NCBI GenBank assembly: GCA_027486795.1
Contig: JAIXOI010000009.1
Coordinates: 124,159-188,158 of the forward strand
Length of the DNA: 64,000 nucleotides
Direction: 5' to 3'
DNA from: Sphingobacteriales bacterium
GTDB taxonomy: Bacteria > Bacteroidota > Bacteroidia > Chitinophagales > CAIOSU01
Shown here: piece by piece, positions 1 to 8,998 of the stretch
Layout of the letters: each line of letters opens with the position of its first letter
Numbering within the stretch: position 1 is the stretch's first letter
Program-made: the position numbers and the translations under genes
The notes under the pieces: model-generated
What the model was told of the DNA's origin: nothing
The model's input: the letters and a program-made list of their open reading frames with translations, nothing else
The model's database searches: none

Positions 1-363
1 GTGGTATGGAGTAATAGAAAGTGCTACAAAATAGTAATTAATGACCCAACCTTTAAGTATGAAAACTATACCGTAAAGGCTGGCGAAAATGCCGACATAA
101 TTGCCAAAAACAAAAATATTTGCGGTTTTTTGATTGTGGAGAAAAACCCAGGTGTTAGCGATTTTAGCGATTTGAGCGCAGGACAGGTAATTAAGATTCC
201 TACTACTTACGCCAAAAAGACAACCCTGTATATCGATCAGCTAACCTTGTTACCTATAGTGCAAATAATGCACGACGAGGTAGGCCAATTCGAACGTTAC
301 GAATTTCATAACGTTGTAGTTAATCCAAAACTTAGCGACGAAACTTTTGTTAGCTTCCCTTAA
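1..363 (+). CDS. DUF1571-like protein, C-terminal part (5' end outside window)
   Basis: The reading frame is open from the first base, so the true start lies upstream and only about 120 C-terminal residues are seen. An early segment (YTVKAGENADIIAKNK) looks like a LysM-like or secreted-protein stretch. The end (LYIDQLTLLPIVQIMHDE, then FERYEFHNVVVNPKLS) resembles the closing part of DUF1571 proteins of Bacteroidota, which have a lipoprotein-binding-like fold and are exported. No catalytic residues are visible and the function is unknown. The gene ends 27 bp before a strong bidirectional terminator shared with arfB. Confidence 0.6.
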   Translation: MVWSNRKCYKIVINDPTFKYENYTVKAGENADIIAKNKNICGFLIVEKNPGVSDFSDLSAGQVIKIPTTYAKKTTLYIDQLTLLPIVQIMHDEVGQFERYEFHNVVVNPKLSDETFVSFP

Positions 364-390
364 CTAGGAGCGAAGAAAGCAGAACATACA

Positions 391-432
391 AAACAAGAAC
401 GGGGAACTATTGCTAGTTCCCCGTTCTTGTTT
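391..432. terminator. Bidirectional intrinsic terminator
   Basis: A perfect 19-bp stem (391-409 with 414-432) closes a 4-nt loop (TTGC). It is A-rich on the left and T-rich on the right. It lies between the convergent genes ending at 363 (+) and 432 (-), and its right arm touches the arfB stop codon, so it can serve both. Confidence 0.9.
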
Positions 433-845
433 TATAATAATTTTCTCCACTCGGTTTTACCTTTTAGTTTCTCTGCCCGGATGCGTTTAACTTTTATGCG
501 CTCTTCTTTAACCGCCGTGGGTACTTTGGTTGGTTTTCGGGGCTTTTCTTCTTCAAGCGCTTTGTAAAGCAAAGCTTTAAGTTTATTTATAGCCTTTTCT
601 TTATTGGTTATCTGCGATCGGGTTTGTTGGCAAACCACGCACAATTGCCCCTCCTTATTAATCCGGTTTTTTAACTTATCCTGTATTTTGGCACGTTGCT
701 CTTCAGTTAAAAAATCGGCACTTGCTATATGCAGCACAGCCTCAACTTTAGTATCGGTTTTGTTTACATGCTGGCCCCCAGGTCCGGAACTGCGAGATAC
801 GCGGAAACTTAGTTTTTCGGCAGGTATATTTATCTTTTCGGGCAT
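432..845 (-). CDS. arfB: Alternative ribosome-rescue factor ArfB (peptidyl-tRNA hydrolase)
   Basis: 137 residues, the usual ArfB/YaeJ length. The N-terminal domain carries the release-factor GGQ motif (residues 23-25, in SGPGGQHVNKTDTKVE). The basic tail (residues 100-137, rich in K and R) is the part that in ArfB enters the empty mRNA channel of stalled ribosomes. It lacks the codon-recognition domains of RF1/RF2, so rescue hydrolysis is the expected role. The start is ATG at 845. A TAACTTTG box on the minus strand at 850-857 lies only 4 nt upstream, suggesting a leaderless transcript. It is convergent with the DUF1571-like gene and shares its terminator. Confidence 0.92.
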   Translation of the reverse strand: MPEKINIPAEKLSFRVSRSSGPGGQHVNKTDTKVEAVLHIASADFLTEEQRAKIQDKLKNRINKEGQLCVVCQQTRSQITNKEKAINKLKALLYKALEEEKPRKPTKVPTAVKEERIKVKRIRAEKLKGKTEWRKLL

Positions 846-849
846 GGGG

Positions 850-857
850 CAAAGTTA
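850..857 (-). promoter_or_regulatory. Bacteroidota -7 promoter box of arfB
   Basis: TAACTTTG read on the minus strand matches the Bacteroidota -7 consensus TAnnTTTG exactly. It sits 4 nt before the arfB ATG, so transcription would begin at or next to the start codon. No good -33 TTTG is seen. Confidence 0.55.
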
Positions 858-894
858 TACAAAACCTTTTTGATGGTTTTATAGTTCATTAAGC

Positions 895-1227
895 ATGCGC
901 TCGGTAAAACTTACCATAGTATTGTTGCTTTTAGTATACACCGCAATTGCCCAAGATTCGGTAATGGTGGCCAACCAAACTTTTTATCTAGTGCAAGGTA
1001 GGTTAGTGAAATCAAAAGCAGCCCAGTTTGATGTAAATAGAACCTATGGCGTAGTTTCAATACCTCAAAGTTTACCAATTATATCAATAACAACAGCACC
1101 ACCGCAAGTATATAGCTACCAACAAGGCAAGCTACCTGTTTTTTGTGCCATTGAAGACCGTATATGGAGGCGCACCGGTTTGGATATGCGGTTTAGAATA
1201 ACCGAAAGACCGATGGGAAGCAGGTGA
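895..1227 (+). CDS. Small secreted protein of unknown function
   Basis: 110 residues. It starts with a clear signal peptide (MRSVKLTIVLLLLVYTAIAQ, cleavage likely after AIA) and is then predicted periplasmic or exported. The mature part has no recognisable motif beyond short beta-prone stretches and a basic end (RMRF and ERPMGSR-like). I do not recognise the family. It is read away from arfB, with 49 bp between the two start codons. Signal-peptide quality and codon usage like that of its neighbours support a real gene. Confidence 0.6.
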   Translation: MRSVKLTIVLLLLVYTAIAQDSVMVANQTFYLVQGRLVKSKAAQFDVNRTYGVVSIPQSLPIISITTAPPQVYSYQQGKLPVFCAIEDRIWRRTGLDMRFRITERPMGSR

Positions 1228-1379
1228 TTTAATGTATCGAACCCATAAAGTATTCCCTTTATCGTCATTAGTACTTCGCTTAACGAATATTTTACTTGGC
1301 GTATGATAATCGCTGTATTTTCGCAACGTGATTAGTATCTCGCACTAGTAAAACTCTTCTGCCCAAGGCAGTATCTATT

Positions 1380-1754
1380 ATGAAAAAAGAGATTAATAAC
1401 TACCCGTTTGCGAATACTGTAAGCGATGGAAGCCCATATGGAATTTTGGTTTTCAATTCGGAACTAACTATAACTGACTGGAACCCTGCAGTAGAACGAT
1501 TGATTGGGTTGAGCAAAGATTTGTGCATGGGGCATAATTTGTTAGCGGCATTTGCATTGCATGAAGAGATTATAAAGCGGATAACTTTCAATAGCCAAAC
1601 CCGCGGCACTTTGGTTGTAGCCGAAGATTTATCTAGTTTATTTGTTGCTGGTGCATTAAATGGCATTAAGGTATCTACCGTTGTAGATAAAAGTGGCTCA
1701 ATAAGTGGTGGCACTTTAATCATCACTACTCAGGATAGTTCGCTTCAAATATAG
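1380..1754 (+). CDS. Stand-alone PAS-domain protein
   Basis: 124 residues covering a single PAS fold. Residues about 17-60 show the typical PAS start (YGILVFNSELTITDWNPAVE followed by RLIGLS), and the rest forms the PAS beta-sheet ending at IITTQD. There is no kinase, GGDEF or DNA-binding part in the frame or directly beside it, so it would have to act on a partner elsewhere. No heme or flavin ligand can be assigned by eye. It is flanked by non-coding gaps and looks monocistronic. Confidence 0.7.
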   Translation: MKKEINNYPFANTVSDGSPYGILVFNSELTITDWNPAVERLIGLSKDLCMGHNLLAAFALHEEIIKRITFNSQTRGTLVVAEDLSSLFVAGALNGIKVSTVVDKSGSISGGTLIITTQDSSLQI

Positions 1755-1850
1755 ATTTGACTGCAAAGAATTTATCATTATCGTCCTTTTGTGCAATTAA
1801 TAGTGACCGATATTAGTATAATCATCATTTTTTTCTCATTTTTGATAGGC

Positions 1851-1880
1851 TTGCATAGCAAAGGTTTTTGCTTATTTTTG
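1851..1880 (+). promoter_or_regulatory. Promoter of the first porP/sprF gene
   Basis: TTG at 1851-1853, a 19-nt spacer, then TATTTTTG at 1873-1880 fits the Bacteroidota -33/-7 arrangement (TTTG-N19-TAnnTTTG). This would give a leader of roughly 45-50 nt before the ATG at 1933. Confidence 0.55.
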
Positions 1881-1932
1881 CTATGCCCCTTTCATTGGGT
1901 GATAATACTAACTGACCGAATAACCAACCGCT

Positions 1933-2964
1933 ATGAAACTTAAGGCCCTGGCTTTTTTGCTTGTGCTATCAACCCTTTCAATAGGGGTTAATGCCCAAGA
2001 TTATCAGTTCACTCAATTTTTCAATTCTCCCCTAACGCTTAACCCTGCCCTTACTGGTAAGGTGAATGGTAGCTTTAGGGCTGCTTTGAATTATCGAAAC
2101 CAATGGTTTAACCCTGCAGAGAAACCTTTTATAACTTATTCAGGCTCATTTGATGCGCCTATTATGTTCAAAAAAGATGCCCTAGGTTTGGGTGTGGTTA
2201 TCGTAAATGACCAAACCAATAATGGCCTGTACAACAATACGGTTATTATGGGCTCAGCTGCCTATCATAAGGCGCTTGATAAAAAAGGCAAGCATTCATT
2301 GAGCCTAGGCGTGCAGGCTGGGTACTACCAGCGCCGACTTGACCGCAACGATTTACGATTCTACAATCAATTTGACGGTGGAGTGTTTAACTCAAATTTG
2401 CCTAGCAACGAGACCAATATTGCTACCCAAGACGGTAATTTTGATTTGCAAATTGGCTTATTGGGTTTTAACCAATTGAGCAAAAAAGTTTCTATTTATT
2501 ATGGTGGCTCCATGTTCCATGTGCTGCAACCTAAGGAGCAGCTAATTGGCGCAGGCGAATATGAGCTTAAGCGTCGGTATGTGGGTCATGCCGGAGCCGA
2601 AATTGCAATAGGTAAAGTGGTTCGTTTAATGCCATCGGTAATATACTTGAACCAGGCCAAAGAGAACTCTTTGAATCTCGGCTTCTCAGTTGGTTTTGAT
2701 ATGACCAAAGATGTCTATTTGCACACTGGTGCATATTACCGTGTAGTTGACAAGCTTGATGGTAAGTTTGGAGCATCTGATGCTGGTATTTTTTATGCAG
2801 CATTTGAGTACAAAGTTGTGCGTTTAGGCTTTAGCTACGATGCAACTGTATCGTCTTTGAAAAAAACGCCTAAACCAACAGGAGCATTTGAGATGTCCCT
2901 TATTATTATGGGCTTGCCGCGTGTTGTCGACAACAAATCATTGTTGTTTTGCCCAAGGTTTTAG
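1933..2964 (+). CDS. PorP/SprF family T9SS-associated outer-membrane protein
   Basis: 343 residues with a signal peptide ending in GVNAQ. It then has the PorP/SprF opening (QFFNSPLTLNPALTG) and a long beta-barrel with alternating aromatic strands. PorP/SprF proteins are outer-membrane partners of the type IX secretion system. SprF-type members are required for export or anchoring of cargo with a type-B C-terminal domain, and the next gene is such a cargo. It has its own promoter at 1851-1880 and is separated from the adhesin gene by about 0.5 kb. It is paralogous to the protein at 8999-10018, but the two are clearly diverged. I cannot say which is the closer SprF equivalent. Confidence 0.88.
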   Translation: MKLKALAFLLVLSTLSIGVNAQDYQFTQFFNSPLTLNPALTGKVNGSFRAALNYRNQWFNPAEKPFITYSGSFDAPIMFKKDALGLGVVIVNDQTNNGLYNNTVIMGSAAYHKALDKKGKHSLSLGVQAGYYQRRLDRNDLRFYNQFDGGVFNSNLPSNETNIATQDGNFDLQIGLLGFNQLSKKVSIYYGGSMFHVLQPKEQLIGAGEYELKRRYVGHAGAEIAIGKVVRLMPSVIYLNQAKENSLNLGFSVGFDMTKDVYLHTGAYYRVVDKLDGKFGASDAGIFYAAFEYKVVRLGFSYDATVSSLKKTPKPTGAFEMSLIIMGLPRVVDNKSLLFCPRF

Positions 2965-3496
2965 GAGATCTTCAGGCCAGACGAAAATTTGTTTTTAGCC
3001 TTTCTTCCAACTTCTAGTTTTAATGCTGTGGCTTAAAATAGTCTTAGGCAGTGCCAGATAATTCTTTTTACAGGAGCTATTTTTAGGTGTGGCGCGCTTA
3101 AGTTTAGGAATTTTCAAGACAATAACCTATATTTAAATTGAAGAGCGATTCTTTTTCAGTGATCATGAAGGTTCTTGCATTGTTAAAATTTTAAGGAACA
3201 ATAGTGATACCGTTAACTTGAAAAGCCCTGCATTACCAAATTCAAACCCTGATGGTTCTGATAGTCCGACAACAGACAACTTAACAGGCGCATAAATTTG
3301 TGATGATTAGTGAACTTAGTGATTGAAGAACGAAGTTATTAAGTGGTGTAGATTCTCTATTTGGATTATTTTAAATGTCTATATAGTAATCTGAACCATA
3401 TTGGTGTAACATTGTTACTAAGTTTGTCTACTAGTTTTTACTTATTTCAAGCCTTTTTTGTAACTTCAGTTTGTGTCAATTTGCCGTAGGCGATAT
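2965..3496. other. Non-coding gap upstream of the PKD adhesin gene
   Basis: About 530 bp, AT-rich, with stops in all frames and no recognisable RNA gene. A weak TCAGTTTG box at 3466-3473 (one mismatch to TAnnTTTG) lies 23 nt before the ATG at 3497. Nothing else could be supported. Confidence 0.5.
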
Positions 3497-6400
3497 ATGG
3501 GTTGGAATAGCTTAAAAATGATGTTTCTGGTAGCATTTTTGCTAATGGTTTCCATTGGCGCAAAGGCCCAGTTAAGTGCTTCGTTTAGGATGGATAATTT
3601 TGCTGGCGATTCAATTACTTCAGGATGTCAGCCCCTGGTAGTGCTTTTCGTAGATAGTTCTAAGTTTAATGGCAATCCCGTTACCTACTCATCCATTTCA
3701 AGTGGTGGGAGTTATGATTCGCATAAATGGTTTTTTGGAAACGCATTGAACAATACTTCAACCCAAAGGTCGCCTAGTTTTGTTTATAGCACTCCCGGAA
3801 CATATACCATAACCTTTATTGTAAGCAACAACGGTGTAAACTTTGATACGGTTACCAAGCAGTTAACCGTTTTTCCAGAACCTATTGTTGGGTTCACGGC
3901 AAGCCAAGTGAGTGGATGTAGCCCGCTTACCGTTACCTTTACCGATACATCTACTGGTAGCACCAATTGTACATGGTCGATGGGTGATGGTACTGTTTAT
4001 ACCAATGTATGTAGCGTAACCCACACTTTTACTCAAACCCCAGGTGTAAATGCCAATTGTTTTTCGGTAACGCTCATTGCTACAAACCAGTTTGGGTGCC
4101 AAAAGTCGCTTACTAAGAGCAATTACATTTGCATCAACCCTAGGCCCAACGCAGGGTTTACATCAGATTTTCAGGCAGTGTGCGATTCGCCATTTACAGT
4201 CCAATTTACTGATACCTCTCAAAGTACGAGTGGCTTGGCATATTTCTGGCGTTTCAATTTCCCGAACAATAACCCTAGTTCTACCCTTCAAAACCCTAGC
4301 CATACTTATCCCGCTGGCACCAATGCCTATAACGTATCATTAATTGTTAGGGATACCGCATGTAATACTCTCGATACCATAACCAAAACTGGATACATCA
4401 GCGTAAGCGATGTTAAGATAAGTTTTACTGCCAACAGGGATTCTTTTTGTTTGGGTCAATCAGTAAGTTTTACACCAGTTATAACGGGTGCCTACACCAA
4501 TGTTGTCTGGGAGTTTGGGCCAGCAAACCAAACAAGTACACAGTTAAGCCCCACTTACACTTACACGCAGGCCGGAACCTGGGATGTAACTTTACGTGTG
4601 TTCTCTGCAAATGGATGTGAGCACGACACCACTTATGTTGGGCTGGTAACAGTTTTTCCGCTACCAACGGCCAATTTTAGCTATAGCCCCGATCCAGCTA
4701 CCAGCTGTCAGGCTCCATTTCCGGTTAGTTTTACCAACCTAACGGTTGGGGCTACTAACTACACTTGGCTTTTTCAAGCGCCATCACCTTTATTTACAAC
4801 GGGTCAGCAAAACCCTACTTACACATACAACACACCGGGCGTTTACTCCGTAAACTTAACTGCCCAAAACCAGTTTGGCTGCCAAAGCTCCATAACTTTT
4901 AATAATATTATTGATATAGCACCTACAACAGTTGATTTTTCAGTTGATACGCCGAGTGGTTGCGCGCCTTTGACTGTAAATTTTACCGACGCAAGTACAT
5001 CGCCTGCAAGTAATCCGATTATTGGTTGGAGTTGGGATTTTGGCGACCCGGGTGGTACAGGTCCCAACACATCAAATTTGCGCAACCCGTCGCATTTATA
5101 TAGCAGTGTTGGGGTTTATAACGCTTGCCTTACCATTGTAACCCAATCAGGTTGCGTGGGTACACGGTGTATTGATATTTCTGTTGGCAATTCGCCCACG
5201 GCTGCATTTAGTGTGAGTAGTTTGGTAGTTTGTGTTGATGAGCCGATAAGCTTCATAAATTCATCAACAGGTATAATTAACCAAGTAACTTGGACTTTTG
5301 GTTTCCCTGGTGGGCAAAGTAGTGTAGCAAATAGTCCTGCACCATTTGCTTTCGATGAGCCAGGTACATTTGTCATTAATCTTTCTGTTGGTCAAAATGG
5401 TTGTCAAGATGACAGCTCAATTACTATTACCGTATTGCCAGCCCAGGCTGATTTTGACCAAACGATTAGTTGTACCACTCCTGGCAATGTTACTTTTATT
5501 GATCAATCTATCGGTGCCGATACATGGGCGTGGCAGTTTGGCGATGGTGGAACATCGAACCTTCAAAACCCCTCGCACACTTATCTTATGTCGGGCCTGT
5601 ATACCGTTACGCTTACCGTAACCAATATTACTACCGGCTGTGTTCATGAGTTCGAAAAAGAGATAGACGTGTCGGTTCTTAACGCCAATTTTGCCCCTAA
5701 CCGGGTAACTGGTTGTGCACCGCAAAGTGTTACATTCGTAAACAGTTCAACAGGTTCAGGGCTAACGTATTTATGGAATTTCGGCGATCCTGGGCCGAAC
5801 AACAGTAGCGCTATACGAAGTCCTGTGCATTTTTACAACAACCCTGGCGTTTATACGGTAAGTTTGATTGTAACCGACGTATATGGCTGCAGCGATACCA
5901 TGTTGATGACAAACGTTATTTCTATTTCGAATGTAACGGCACAATTCGATGCCAATCCACGTTCTGGTTGTATACCATCCAACTTTTCATCTTACCCCAA
6001 CATCAATTTTACCGATTTATCTACCACTTACGGAACGTCAACAATAACTAGCTGGAACTGGAACTTTGGTACAACACCTGTTTCAAATTCCACTTTGCAA
6101 AATCCGATTAAGCAATATACAGCGCCAGGCTCTTATGATGTATCACTTACTGTAACCAATTCGTTAGGTTGTAGTTCTACCATTACTAGACCCAGTTTTG
6201 TAACTTTTAGGCAGCCTATTGCCGACTTTACATCAACCTATAATCTTTTTTGTATCGGGCAAGCAATTGATTTCACAAATCTGTCATCAGGTCAAAATAC
6301 TGGAACTACGTATTCTTGGGATTTTGGTGACCCAAACAACCCAATTGCTGATACCTCGAATTTGAGAAACCCTAATTATACATACAATGATACTGGTTCA

Positions 6401-8992
6401 TACACGGTAACATTGATAATGACTGATGGCTTGCTCGGTTGTAAGGACACTATGGTGAAACCGCAATTGATAAATATAGATGTTCCAAGGCTTAGCTTTG
6501 TAGCTAACGATACATTTAGATATTGCCCACCGCACCTAGTGAATTTTACCAATTTTGCCAGCTTTGATACGGTGCAGGTAGAAAGTGTGCTGTGGGATTT
6601 TGGCGATGGCAGTTTTTCAAGTTTGCTTCAACCCTCATATATATACAATAGAGCCGGAAGCTTTACGGTTTGCTTAAAAGTAAAGTTTGTTAATGGTTGT
6701 GAAGATAGCATTTGCTATCCCAATTACATTAACATAGGCGGTGTGGTTGGTAATATTACCGCCGTGCCCGATTCGGGTTGTTCGCCGCTGAATGTATGTT
6801 TTAATGCCAATACCGATAGCTCGGCGGCAAACCATATTTGGTTTTATGGCGATAACAGCCCTTGGGAGTCGGGCGATGATACTATTTGTCACCTTTACAC
6901 CGAAGCGGGGCTGTATCAGCCGGCAGTATTGCTTATTGATACACAGGTACCTGCTTGCCAGTATATACTTACATACGACGATACTATAGTAGTGGATACC
7001 GTTATTGCCGGATTTTATAGTGATTTAGATACCGTTTGCCAAAACGAACCAGTCCAATTTACCGATACATCATTTACTATAGCCAATAACCCAATTGTGG
7101 CTTGGGAGTGGGATTTTGGAGATGGCACACCTATTGATACTAATCAAAACCCAATACATCGTTTTCAAGTTTCCGGTTTAATAAATATAACGCTCACTGC
7201 TTATAGTAGTTTTGGGTGCGTGGGTTCAGTCACACGCCAACAGTTGGTATGGAGCAGGCCAACGGCTGCTCTCAATGCTTCGGATACTATCGGATGTGAG
7301 CAATTGACGGTATTGTTTACCGACCAGTCGGTAGCTGGTGATGCGCCCATAAATGCCTGGTTTTGGAATTTCGGTGTGGTAGATTCAACCAACGATACGA
7401 GTATTGTACAGAACCCGGGTGCTTACTTTTATGCTGATACAGGCCAGTATATTGCCTCGCTGCTAGTAACAGACGGCAATGGTTGCTTTGATACTGCCTA
7501 TCAAACCATAAACGTTTATCCAAACCCTATTGGTTTGGCAAATCCCGATACGGTAGCAGTGTGCATTTTTGATACACTGCAGCTGCTAGGCGATACTACA
7601 TATGCCTCATATGATTGGAGCCCTGGTATTTGGCTGAGCGACTCTACCATAGCGCGGCCATACTCCGTGCCTCTTGATACTATTGATTACGAGCTGATAA
7701 CTACCGATATATACGGGTGTTTTACAGTTGACTCAATACATGTAATCGTAAATCCATTGCCTACACTAACCGTTAGTCCCTATCCCGACACTGCTATTTG
7801 CGAGGGCGATACCGTGCAGCTCACTGCCATAAGCAACGGCATAGCTTATTTATGGTCGCCACCTGATGGGCTCGATAATCCAAATTCATCAACTCCAATT
7901 GCTACACCGGCCCAAACCACTACATACCTGGCATATACTGTTGATGGCAATGGATGTAACAGAACCGATTCGGTTAAAATAGTAGTCAATCGCTTCTTTA
8001 CCAATTATTTGGTAGAGCGGGTATGTTTAGGCAGTAGGACCGATATTGTTGATTTGAGCAGCACCAGTGATTTGCCAATTGTAACCTGGGACTGGGATTT
8101 TGGTTATCTAGGTAACGGCTCGACTGTGCGAAGCCCTAACTATACTTATCCCGATTCGGGAAATTATACCGTAACATTGATATTGACGGATGTGTTGGGT
8201 TGTATGGATACGCTGCAACAAATTGCCCGCGTTGACCATCCGGCCGAACCGGAAGCTGGGCCAGATACCATTATTTGCTTTGGCGATGCCATACAGCTTA
8301 CGGCTGTAGGCGGCGATACCATTTATTGGACACCAAACGTTGATATTGATGACGATAATAGCTTTACGCCTATTGTATCTCCGCAGGTAACCACTACTTA
8401 TGTAGCCCATATTACTTACGGTGTTTGTCCGTTTGATACCGCAAATGTAGTAGTTGAGGTGAATCCGACTCCATTATTGGGAGTAGCCTCGGCATTTGAG
8501 ATATTGAAAGGCGATTCGGTTATATTGGCAAATGAAACCTTGCTGTACGATACCATTTTCTGGCAGCCAGCAACCGGGTTAAGTTGTGTTGATTGTGCAT
8601 CGCCATTGGCAAAACCGGATACCACTACCACCTATTTGGTTACGATTATTGATAGTTTGGGTTGTACCAATACCAAATTGGTGACGGTAGCGGTGGTAGA
8701 AAAGTGCAGCGAGGACCAAATTTTTGTGGGTAATGGCTTTACGCCCAATGGCGATGGAGTAAATGATGTGGCCTACGCTCGTTTGCAGGGCTTGAAGCGT
8801 TTAATCATTTTCCGTATATTCGATAGATGGGGGAATTTAGTTTTCGAAACCAATGACCCTTATACTGGTTGGAATGGTGAAAATTCTAAAGGGGAGCAAC
8901 TTAATTCAGGCGTTTACGTATATGTTGTCGAGGCCGAATGTTTTAGTGGTTCGAAACTTACTAAAACGGGCAATGTGACGATAATAAATTGA
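3497..8992 (+). CDS. Giant PKD-repeat surface adhesin with type-B T9SS sorting domain (CHU_C)
   Basis: About 1,831 residues. I place the start at ATG 3497 rather than GTG 3473, because the latter overlaps a possible -7 box. The signal peptide ends at GAKAQ. I count sixteen PKD-like units, each with a tryptophan motif of the W-x-FGD type (for example TWAWQFGDGG, AWEWDFGDGT) and a closing G-C pair. Near the C-terminus come four shorter units with WSP/WTP/WQP and TTTY motifs. The end (NGFTPNGDGVND, then FDRWGNLVFET and GVYVYVVEA) is the CHU_C / TIGR04131 type-B sorting domain. The predicted role is a cell-surface adhesin exported by T9SS, comparable in design to SprB but shorter. It is followed 6 bp later by a PorP/SprF gene, as sprB is by sprF. 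The many paired cysteines suggest disulfide-stabilised repeats. Confidence 0.93.
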   Translation: MGWNSLKMMFLVAFLLMVSIGAKAQLSASFRMDNFAGDSITSGCQPLVVLFVDSSKFNGNPVTYSSISSGGSYDSHKWFFGNALNNTSTQRSPSFVYSTPGTYTITFIVSNNGVNFDTVTKQLTVFPEPIVGFTASQVSGCSPLTVTFTDTSTGSTNCTWSMGDGTVYTNVCSVTHTFTQTPGVNANCFSVTLIATNQFGCQKSLTKSNYICINPRPNAGFTSDFQAVCDSPFTVQFTDTSQSTSGLAYFWRFNFPNNNPSSTLQNPSHTYPAGTNAYNVSLIVRDTACNTLDTITKTGYISVSDVKISFTANRDSFCLGQSVSFTPVITGAYTNVVWEFGPANQTSTQLSPTYTYTQAGTWDVTLRVFSANGCEHDTTYVGLVTVFPLPTANFSYSPDPATSCQAPFPVSFTNLTVGATNYTWLFQAPSPLFTTGQQNPTYTYNTPGVYSVNLTAQNQFGCQSSITFNNIIDIAPTTVDFSVDTPSGCAPLTVNFTDASTSPASNPIIGWSWDFGDPGGTGPNTSNLRNPSHLYSSVGVYNACLTIVTQSGCVGTRCIDISVGNSPTAAFSVSSLVVCVDEPISFINSSTGIINQVTWTFGFPGGQSSVANSPAPFAFDEPGTFVINLSVGQNGCQDDSSITITVLPAQADFDQTISCTTPGNVTFIDQSIGADTWAWQFGDGGTSNLQNPSHTYLMSGLYTVTLTVTNITTGCVHEFEKEIDVSVLNANFAPNRVTGCAPQSVTFVNSSTGSGLTYLWNFGDPGPNNSSAIRSPVHFYNNPGVYTVSLIVTDVYGCSDTMLMTNVISISNVTAQFDANPRSGCIPSNFSSYPNINFTDLSTTYGTSTITSWNWNFGTTPVSNSTLQNPIKQYTAPGSYDVSLTVTNSLGCSSTITRPSFVTFRQPIADFTSTYNLFCIGQAIDFTNLSSGQNTGTTYSWDFGDPNNPIADTSNLRNPNYTYNDTGSYTVTLIMTDGLLGCKDTMVKPQLINIDVPRLSFVANDTFRYCPPHLVNFTNFASFDTVQVESVLWDFGDGSFSSLLQPSYIYNRAGSFTVCLKVKFVNGCEDSICYPNYINIGGVVGNITAVPDSGCSPLNVCFNANTDSSAANHIWFYGDNSPWESGDDTICHLYTEAGLYQPAVLLIDTQVPACQYILTYDDTIVVDTVIAGFYSDLDTVCQNEPVQFTDTSFTIANNPIVAWEWDFGDGTPIDTNQNPIHRFQVSGLINITLTAYSSFGCVGSVTRQQLVWSRPTAALNASDTIGCEQLTVLFTDQSVAGDAPINAWFWNFGVVDSTNDTSIVQNPGAYFYADTGQYIASLLVTDGNGCFDTAYQTINVYPNPIGLANPDTVAVCIFDTLQLLGDTTYASYDWSPGIWLSDSTIARPYSVPLDTIDYELITTDIYGCFTVDSIHVIVNPLPTLTVSPYPDTAICEGDTVQLTAISNGIAYLWSPPDGLDNPNSSTPIATPAQTTTYLAYTVDGNGCNRTDSVKIVVNRFFTNYLVERVCLGSRTDIVDLSSTSDLPIVTWDWDFGYLGNGSTVRSPNYTYPDSGNYTVTLILTDVLGCMDTLQQIARVDHPAEPEAGPDTIICFGDAIQLTAVGGDTIYWTPNVDIDDDNSFTPIVSPQVTTTYVAHITYGVCPFDTANVVVEVNPTPLLGVASAFEILKGDSVILANETLLYDTIFWQPATGLSCVDCASPLAKPDTTTTYLVTIIDSLGCTNTKLVTVAVVEKCSEDQIFVGNGFTPNGDGVNDVAYARLQGLKRLIIFRIFDRWGNLVFETNDPYTGWNGENSKGEQLNSGVYVYVVEAECFSGSKLTKTGNVTIIN

Positions 8993-8998
8993 CCGACT

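Noticed and set aside
604..873. A plus-strand frame covering arfB
   Set aside because: Antisense to a clear arfB with its GGQ motif; the product has no recognisable features.
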